Assembly (NCBI GenBank): GCA_019637225.1
Contig: JAHBWC010000003.1
Location: forward strand, 1-64,000
From: Labilithrix sp.
GTDB taxonomy: Bacteria > Myxococcota_A > Polyangia > Polyangiales > Polyangiaceae
DNA length: 64,000 nt
Direction of reading: 5' to 3'
The number at the start of each line of letters is the position of its first letter. Position 1 is the stretch's first letter. The translations under genes and the position numbers were made by a program. The notes beneath the pieces are model-generated. The model saw nothing but the letters and a program-made list of their open reading frames with translations. It was not told where the DNA came from and made no database searches. Of this stretch, positions 58,799 to 64,000 are shown piece after piece.

Positions 58799-60210
58799 CA
58801 GGCGCCGCCCTCGCTCGGCTCCGGCGAACCCTCGGGTCGATGGGACGGCGCCAGGTCCAGCGGCGCTCCGGCGGCGGGTGCGGCGCCGGCGAGCGGCTTC
58901 GGGCCATCCGAGACGATCCGGTAGGCGACGAACGCGAAGAGGAGCGAGAGGAGCACGTAGAGCCCCATGAAGCCGAGCATCGTGAAGAGCGCGTTGCCGG
59001 CCGACACGTTCGCCGAGTATCCGTGCGCCGTCCGCATGACGCCGTAGACGAGCCACGGCTGGCGTCCGAGCTCCGTCGTCATCCATCCGGCGGTGTTCGC
59101 GACGTAGGGCAGCGGGGAAGCGAGCATCAACGCCCAGAGCAGCGGTCGCGCGCGCGGACCGAAGAGGCGACCCTTCCGGAGGAGCGCGGCGCTCGCGCCC
59201 ATGAGCGCCATGAAGACCGTCCCGAGGCCGACCATCACGTGGTACGCGTAGTAGAGGAGCGGGATGTTGTCCGGCCAATCGTCGCGGTCGAACGACGTCA
59301 GTCCCTCGATGCGGGCGTCCCAGCGCTGGTGGGTCATGAAGCTCAGCGCGCGCGGGATCTGGATCGGGTTGTCTACCCGGAGTCGCTCGACGTCGGGTTG
59401 ACCGATCAGCGTGAGCGCCGCGCCGTCCTCGGTGTGGAAATGGCCCTCCATCGCGGCGAACGTGATCGGTTGATGCTTCGCGAGGAGGCGCGCATGGAGG
59501 TCGCCGGTGGGCAGCGCCATCATGATCGACGCGACGATGCCGGCGACGACCCCGACGCGGAGGAAGGTCTTCGCGTGCGCCACGTGTCTCCCCTGGAGGA
59601 GGTAGAACGCGCCGGCCGCGGCCATCACGAACGACGCCGTGACGACGGAGCCGGTCATCGTGTGGGCGTACTGGACCCAGGCCCATGGATTGCCGAGGTA
59701 GTCGGCGATGCTCGCCAAGCGCACGATGCCGTCGTCGCCGACGACGTGGCCGACGGGGTGCTGCATGAACGCGTTGGTCGTGACGATGAAGTACCCCGAG
59801 AGCCACGAGCCCGTCATGACGAGCACGGCCATCGCCAGGTGCGTCCGCGGCGCCATCCACTTCTCGCCGAAGAGGAACAGGTAGAGGAACGTCGACTCCA
59901 GGAAGAACGCGAAGACGCCTTCCATCGCGAGGGTCTGGCCGATGACCCCGCCGGTCGCGTGGGCGAACCGCGACCACCCGGCCCCGATCTGGAACTCGAG
60001 CGGGATCCCGGTGACCACGCCCATCACGAACGTCAGCCCGAAGACGCGGCCCCAGAACCGCGCCGAGTCTCCCGCGACCGTGTTGCCACGGATGCTCATC
60101 ACCTTCAGGACCACGATGAGGAGACCGAGGCCCATCGTGAGCTGCGGAAAGAGATAGTGGTAGACGATGCTGAAGGCGAAATGCAGCCGGTGCGCCGTGA
60201 GGGCGGTCAT
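58798..60210 (-). CDS. cydA: Cytochrome bd-type quinol oxidase subunit I (470 aa)
   Basis: Haem-bearing subunit that oxidises quinol and reduces oxygen at the inner membrane. Haem ligand His18 lies in VYHYLFPQLTMGLG. GIPLEFQIGAGWSRFAHATGGVIGQTLAMEGVFAFFLES contains the conserved Glu cluster, and AAMEGHFHTEDGAAL begins the Q-loop. GWMTTELGRQPWLVYGVMRT is the conserved block after the loop. The Q-loop is short, as in cyanide-insensitive (CIO-type) oxidases, and the total of 470 aa fits. The C-terminal tail is Pro/Ala-rich. The divergent promoter region shared with the plus-strand gene at 60303 is about 90 bp. Expression in low oxygen is usual for the family, but no regulator site is recognised. 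Confidence 0.95.
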   Translation of the reverse strand: MTALTAHRLHFAFSIVYHYLFPQLTMGLGLLIVVLKVMSIRGNTVAGDSARFWGRVFGLTFVMGVVTGIPLEFQIGAGWSRFAHATGGVIGQTLAMEGVFAFFLESTFLYLFLFGEKWMAPRTHLAMAVLVMTGSWLSGYFIVTTNAFMQHPVGHVVGDDGIVRLASIADYLGNPWAWVQYAHTMTGSVVTASFVMAAAGAFYLLQGRHVAHAKTFLRVGVVAGIVASIMMALPTGDLHARLLAKHQPITFAAMEGHFHTEDGAALTLIGQPDVERLRVDNPIQIPRALSFMTHQRWDARIEGLTSFDRDDWPDNIPLLYYAYHVMVGLGTVFMALMGASAALLRKGRLFGPRARPLLWALMLASPLPYVANTAGWMTTELGRQPWLVYGVMRTAHGYSANVSAGNALFTMLGFMGLYVLLSLLFAFVAYRIVSDGPKPLAGAAPAAGAPLDLAPSHRPEGSPEPSEGGA

Positions 60211-60302
60211 TCACCTCGGGTTCTAGGGTCGAGCGATCCTCCGCGCAACGGCGAACGCATGCCGTGAAGGTCGGTTAGGATGGCGTGAACGGAGGCACCC
60301 AC

Positions 60303-60941
60303 GTGGGCCAGGAGATCAAGACCCAGCTGCGTTTGGATGGCCGCATCATCGACGTCACGGCGCTCCTCGAGACCGACACGCTCGTCTTCCGCGGAGGAGC
60401 GACGATGACGATCCCCTTCGCGGAGATGTTCTCCGTCGAGGCGAGCTCGGGATGGCTCGAGCTGAAGACCGCGCGCGGTCTCGTCCTGCTCGAGCTGGGG
60501 CCCAAGGCCGAGGTCTGGCGGGAGAAGATCAAGAACCCGAAGGCCCTCGTCGAGAAGCTCGGGCTCGACGCGACCAAGAAGGTCTGCGTCGTCGGCAAGC
60601 TCGACGCGGACCTCCGCGCGGACGTCGAGGCCTCGGGGGCGAAGGTGGCCAAGAGCGCGCGCGGCAAGGGCTTCGACGTCGTCTTCGTCGCGGCGAACGC
60701 GAAGAAGGACCTCGAGAAGCTCCCGGCGATCAAGGAGACGATCGTCCCCGACGGCGCCATCTGGATCGTCTACCCGAAGGCCACGGCGGAGGGGGTGAAG
60801 GTCGATCCCGAGCTGACCGAGCGCGCCGTCCTCACGGCGGGGCGCACGCTCACGCTCACGGACAACAAGCAGGTTAAGGTCAGCGAAGACCTGACGGCCG
60901 TTCGGTTCGTCATTCCCGTCGCGTACCGAAAGAAGAAGTAG
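60303..60941 (+). CDS. Hypothetical protein, possible DUF3052-like (212 aa)
   Basis: A cytoplasmic protein with an N-terminal beta-rich part (QEIKTQLRLDGRIIDVTALLETDTLVFRGG, SVEASSGWLELKTARGLVLLELG). A C-terminal Rossmann-like alpha/beta part follows (DATKKVCVVGKLDADLRADVEASGAKVAK, FDVVFVAANAKKDLEKLPAIKETIVPDGAIWIVYPK). The second half resembles the DUF3052 type of small alpha/beta proteins, but no catalytic residues are seen. Two GTG starts are possible, 60285 and 60303. I chose 60303 because GGAGG at 60291-60295 is ideally spaced. The function is unknown. It is transcribed divergently from cydA and ends 58 bp before the hybrid kinase gene. Confidence 0.72.
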   Translation: MGQEIKTQLRLDGRIIDVTALLETDTLVFRGGATMTIPFAEMFSVEASSGWLELKTARGLVLLELGPKAEVWREKIKNPKALVEKLGLDATKKVCVVGKLDADLRADVEASGAKVAKSARGKGFDVVFVAANAKKDLEKLPAIKETIVPDGAIWIVYPKATAEGVKVDPELTERAVLTAGRTLTLTDNKQVKVSEDLTAVRFVIPVAYRKKK

Positions 60942-60999
60942 CTGCGTCCCACACGACTCCGCCGGGACGTCGGGGGGCCGTGCTACTAGTTGTCTCTCG

Positions 61000-62556
61000 A
61001 TGTCGGAAGATGCCGGCGCGAAGACGCACTCCATCGGGACCTACCTCGACGACGGGAGCATGCCTCGCGACGTCGAAGCGCTCGAGGCGCGCATCGCCCT
61101 CCTCGTCTCGTTCGTCGGAGGGATCCTCTTCGAGGTCGACGTCGAAGGGCGCTACCTCGCGGTCTGGACGGGAGAACCGCATCTTCTCCTCCGGCCCGTC
61201 GAGGAGCTTCGCGGACGAACGGTGAAGGAGATGATGGGGACCGAGCTCGGGGCCCAGTTCATCGCGACCTTCCAGAACGTCCTCCGGACCGGCACCCCCC
61301 AGCTCATCGAGTACATGCTCGACGTCCCGGCAGGGCGTCGAAACTTCCGCTGTGAGACGCGACGGACGCCGCGCCGTGCGGACGGGACCGAGCCGCAATC
61401 GCTCACGCTGCTCGTGCGCGACATCACCGAGGAGGTGGAGCTCAAGGCGAAGCTCGTCGAGGCCGAGCGTCTCGCCGCGATGGGCCTCGTGGCGGCGAGC
61501 ATCGGTCACGAGATCCGTCAGCCGCTCGCCTTTGCCACGACGAGCGTCGAGGTGCTCGCTCGCGAGCTCGGCGCGTCGGGGCCCGCGACCCCGCGCGCGA
61601 CCGAGGCGCTCGACCACGTGCGCGACGCCATCCAGCGCATCGGCGGCATCGCGGCGAGCGCCGGCGTCGTCGCGCCCGATCGCCCGCGCGACGCGACCAC
61701 GGACGTGCGACGCCCGATCGACGCCGCCCTCGACCTCTGCGCGAGCGAGCTCCAGGGACGGGCGAAGCTGGTCGTCCACGTGCCGGCGCTCCCGCGCGTG
61801 CGCCTCAACGAGGGCGAGCTGTGTCAGGTCGTCGCGAACCTCCTGCTCAACGCCGCGCACGCCGTCGACCCCGAGCGCTCTCCTGCGAATCGCATCGGCG
61901 TCAGCGCTTCCCTCAGCGAGGACGGGACGAAGGTGCGGATCGCCGTCGAGGACGACGGACACGGGATCGATCCGGCGCACGTCGTGCGCGTCTTCGATCC
62001 GTTCTTCTCCACGAAGGCGCCTGGCCGCGGGACGGGGCTCGGCCTCTTCGTCTCGAAGCGCATCGTCGAGGCCGCCGGCGGCGCCCTCGAGATCTCGTCA
62101 CGGCTGGGCGAGGGCACAGCCGTGGTCGTCACCGTCCCGGTCTCCACGGCCGAGAGCGCCCCGCCGTCGATCGAGCCCGTCGCGAGCCCGGAGCGGCTCA
62201 CCGTGCTCGTCGTCGACGACGAGCCTGCGTTCCTGCGCTCGCTCGAGCTCGTGCTCGAGGACACCCACGACGTCGTCGTCTGCGCGCGCTCGCCGGACGC
62301 GCTCGCGCTCGTGCGCGCGGATCCGAGCCGCTTCGACGCGATCCTCTGCGATCTCTCGATGCCGGAGATCGACGGCGTGGCGTTCTACGGGCACGTCGAG
62401 ACGCTCGGGCTCGCGCGGCGGTTCGTCCTGATGACCGCCGGCGCGTTCACGCCGCACGGCGACGCGTTCATCCGTCAGGCCCGGTGCCGTCGCATCGCGA
62501 AGCCGTTCACGCTCGAGAAGCTCCTCGCGGTGCTCTCGGCGGTCACGGCGCGCTGA
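61000..62556 (+). CDS. PAS sensor histidine kinase with C-terminal receiver domain (518 aa)
   Basis: Soluble hybrid kinase. The PAS-like domain is residues about 30-150 (LLVSFVGGILFEVDVEGRYLAVW to LLVRDITEEVELKAKL). The HisKA region has the H-box ASIGHEIRQPLAFA with His170. The N-box is NLLLNAAHAV, the G1 EDDGHGIDPAHVV and the G2 GTGLGLFVSKRIVEA. A linker precedes a REC domain (LTVLVVDDEPAFLRSLELVL) with phospho-acceptor Asp451 in ILCDLSMPEIDG. The final Lys-Pro-Phe is in RRIAKPFTLEKLL. It can autophosphorylate and pass phosphate to its own receiver; the output partner is not adjacent. It begins 58 bp after the hypothetical gene in the same direction and may be co-transcribed with it. Confidence 0.92.
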   Translation: MSEDAGAKTHSIGTYLDDGSMPRDVEALEARIALLVSFVGGILFEVDVEGRYLAVWTGEPHLLLRPVEELRGRTVKEMMGTELGAQFIATFQNVLRTGTPQLIEYMLDVPAGRRNFRCETRRTPRRADGTEPQSLTLLVRDITEEVELKAKLVEAERLAAMGLVAASIGHEIRQPLAFATTSVEVLARELGASGPATPRATEALDHVRDAIQRIGGIAASAGVVAPDRPRDATTDVRRPIDAALDLCASELQGRAKLVVHVPALPRVRLNEGELCQVVANLLLNAAHAVDPERSPANRIGVSASLSEDGTKVRIAVEDDGHGIDPAHVVRVFDPFFSTKAPGRGTGLGLFVSKRIVEAAGGALEISSRLGEGTAVVVTVPVSTAESAPPSIEPVASPERLTVLVVDDEPAFLRSLELVLEDTHDVVVCARSPDALALVRADPSRFDAILCDLSMPEIDGVAFYGHVETLGLARRFVLMTAGAFTPHGDAFIRQARCRRIAKPFTLEKLLAVLSAVTAR

Positions 62557-62560
62557 CTCG

Positions 62561-62586
62561 GGACGCGCCCGCTCGAGAGCGCGTCC
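62561..62586. terminator. Stem-loop at a convergent junction
   Basis: GGACGCGC (62561-62568) pairs with GCGCGTCC (62579-62586) between the hybrid-kinase stop and the M15-peptidase stop. The loop includes a self-complementary GCTCGAG. No U-tract. Confidence 0.42.
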
Positions 62587-62601
62587 ACGCGGCGTTCGTC
62601 C

Positions 62602-63654
62602 TCAGCGACGCCGCCGCCGGCGCTGCGCGAGGCCGACGCCGGCGAGGCCGAGCGCGAAGGCGGCTCCGAGCGAGCTGCGCGCGCTCGCGCCGGGCGACAC
62701 CGCGCAACCCTGCTCGGCAGCCTCGGCCGCTGGAACGTCGAGCGATGCGCCCGTCGTCGTCTTCTCTTCGTTCGCGGAGGCCGCCGGCGCGTCGACCGAG
62801 GGCTCGGTCGCGTCGGGGATCGCGATCGGATCCTGCTCGTCGCCCGAGCCGTCCTCGGGGAAGTCATCCATCGGCGCCGACATCGTCTGCCCGCAGAGCG
62901 CGCCCTTCGCGAACCCTCCGACGGGCGCCTTCGCGAGGCGCGTCTCGGTCTGCGGGCCATACGACCCGTCCTCGGCGATCTTGTCTTGCGGGTTGTTCCG
63001 GTTCCACAGCCGCTGAAACGCCAGCACGGAGAGGCCCTTCATGCTGACGGTGCCGCCGCCGCGGAAGTCGAAGTGCACCGGGTCGCTCGCGCCGAGCCAG
63101 CTGAAGCCCTTGCTGTTCATCGCGGAGCGCCACGAGGCGTTGTTGGCGATGTCGACCGCGATGCCCGACTCGTGGTTGCTCGTCCCCGGCTTCGCCGCGA
63201 GGCCGATGCCGCAGCGCTTGGTCTGGTACCACCGGTAGAGCAAGTACTGCTGGGGGAGCGCGCGCAGCCCGGAGTTGATCGAGAGCGTGACGCCGCGAGC
63301 CTTCTGCGCGGCGATGAGGGCGTTGGCCGCGGGGGTCTGCAAGTACGGAAACACCGCAGCGCCGAGGGCGAGGCCGGGGGTGGCGTCGATGCGCTTCATC
63401 GACCCCGGCTTGAGGCACTGGATCTCCTGCACGAGCTGGAGCGAGAGCGCCTTCACCGACGTCGTCGAGCAGCTCCCCGTCACGGCGGACGAGACGGGCG
63501 ACGTCGCCGTCAGCTCGCTCGAGACGGTGCCGATGTTCTCTTCTTCGGCCTCGTGGCTGTGGTGGTCCTCGGGATCGTCGAGGTCGTCGGCGCCCGAGCA
63601 GGCGGCGGCGAAGAGCGGGAGCAACATCCACGCGGCATGACGAAGCGAGCGCAT
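62602..63654 (-). CDS. M15-type D-Ala-D-Ala carboxypeptidase/endopeptidase-like lipoprotein with MYXO-CTERM-like tail (350 aa)
   Basis: Signal peptide with lipobox (FAAAC, Cys19) and a His/Glu-rich spacer. An M15/VanY-like domain follows: SGLRALPQQYLLYRWY (Arg131), GTSNHESGIAVDIA with His161 and Asp168, and DPVHFDF with His194. These supply the zinc ligands of the family. After it lies a peptidoglycan-binding-like repeat (LSVLAFQRLWNRNNPQDKIAEDGSYGPQTETRL), then an acidic Pro/Ala linker. The C-terminus is a MYXO-CTERM-like tag (Gly-Cys-Ala, hydrophobic helix, Arg run). Such enzymes trim peptide cross-links of peptidoglycan. An N-terminal lipid and a C-terminal sorting tag together are unusual. 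ATG 63654 is chosen because it starts the signal peptide. Confidence 0.85.
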   Translation of the reverse strand: MRSLRHAAWMLLPLFAAACSGADDLDDPEDHHSHEAEEENIGTVSSELTATSPVSSAVTGSCSTTSVKALSLQLVQEIQCLKPGSMKRIDATPGLALGAAVFPYLQTPAANALIAAQKARGVTLSINSGLRALPQQYLLYRWYQTKRCGIGLAAKPGTSNHESGIAVDIANNASWRSAMNSKGFSWLGASDPVHFDFRGGGTVSMKGLSVLAFQRLWNRNNPQDKIAEDGSYGPQTETRLAKAPVGGFAKGALCGQTMSAPMDDFPEDGSGDEQDPIAIPDATEPSVDAPAASANEEKTTTGASLDVPAAEAAEQGCAVSPGASARSSLGAAFALGLAGVGLAQRRRRRR

Positions 63655-64000
63655 TCGAGGAAGCGCTCTGCATCGATCGGGCCCACGGGCCATCGCTCCC
63701 TTCCGCTCATCGGCCGCATGTGTGCGCGATCACGGATCTTCCGTCGATCCGACGAGGCGAAGGGCACCCCCAAGGTGCGCCGTGCGCGGTGGTCTCCGAC
63801 ATCCTCGCGTTTCGCCGCGAGCGCCGGGCGCGTGCCGGCGCGACGTCGCGAAGCCTCGCGAGCCGGGCGCGGGTGATCGGAGACGTCATGGATCGCGTCG
63901 TCCGGGCTACGCAAACCTGTGTCGAGGTAGGAGACGCCTCGACCGCCGCGGGGACGCTGGAATCGCGCGGCGAGGACCCTCCGCGAACACCGCCGACTCG
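63655..64000. other. Mostly empty right end (346 bp)
   Basis: No confident gene. A plus-strand frame opening at ATG 63888 (GGAG 6 bp upstream) runs to the window edge for 37 codons, but its composition is not convincing and it has no signal peptide or domain. The rest is probably the promoter region of the M15-peptidase gene. No repeat or RNA structure stands out. Confidence 0.35.

Noticed and set aside
63888-64000. Plus-strand frame running off the right edge
   Set aside because: Only 37 codons are visible, with atypical composition; it is mentioned under the right-end entry but not called as a gene.
1-64000. CRISPR arrays, insertion sequences, phage genes, rRNA or tRNA genes
   Set aside because: I looked on both strands for direct repeats with spacers, transposase motifs and structural-RNA patterns and saw none.

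Overview
The window is a very GC-rich bacterial chromosome segment and almost certainly comes from a myxobacterium (Myxococcota, probably Polyangiales-like). The evidence is strong G/C third-position bias with long antisense shadow frames, a high density of lipoprotein signal peptides ending in AC/GC-S-S-D, several MYXO-CTERM-like C-terminal tails (Cys, hydrophobic stretch, Arg cluster), PEGA/TPR and TerB-like proteins, and PAS histidine kinases. I see no rRNA, tRNA, CRISPR array, insertion sequence or phage gene.

Region 1 (1-27 kb) is mixed envelope and metabolic content. It starts with three lipoproteins (one cut by the left edge; one with DUF3060-like repeats), a caspase-fold/C25-like protease and a PHP-domain lipoprotein. 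A MoxR ATPase / DUF58 / DUF4129-like module follows, preceded by a TerB-like zinc-ribbon protein and interrupted by a convergent cytochrome P450. Next come an SGNH esterase lipoprotein, a TonB-dependent receptor translationally coupled to an EF-hand lipoprotein, an epoxide-hydrolase-like enzyme, a HEAT-repeat protein and a histidine phosphatase. The region ends with a hydrolase-cupin fusion coupled to a Kef/CPA2 antiporter.

Region 2 (27-32.5 kb) holds a MYXO-CTERM beta-helix protein, adenine deaminase and a phosphoesterase (phospholipase C-like) lipoprotein.

Region 3 (32.5-52 kb) is the centrepiece: a complete but rearranged Pel exopolysaccharide locus. On the minus strand, a GH114-like lipoprotein is followed by pelB (TPR plus outer-membrane barrel), pelC, pelD, pelE, pelF and pelG. 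On the plus strand, divergent from it, lie pelA, a separate inner-membrane TPR protein that looks like the missing N-terminal part of PelB, and two paralogous secreted glycoside-hydrolase-like lipoproteins of 741 and 1191 aa. The second of these also carries an IPT/TIG domain and a GH8-like toroid. PelD ends after its GAF domain and lacks the c-di-GMP-binding GGDEF domain. A near-symmetric inverted repeat fills the 82-bp divergent intergenic space between the two arms. Together these genes should polymerise, export, deacetylate and trim a Pel-like cationic polysaccharide. The loss of the PelD GGDEF domain and the extra hydrolases suggest altered regulation and polymer processing.

Region 4 (52-64 kb) contains an ArsB-type transporter, a PEGA/TPR protein, a trypsin-like protease and a PAS histidine kinase. 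It continues with cytochrome bd oxidase (cydAB), a small hypothetical protein, a PAS-kinase-receiver hybrid and an M15 peptidase with both a lipobox and a MYXO-CTERM-like tail. The plus/minus convergent junctions I examined carry GC-rich stem-loops without a U-tract. Coordinates of start codons are my choices from ribosome-binding sites, signal peptides and overlaps; all functional names come from recognisable motifs, with no database search.
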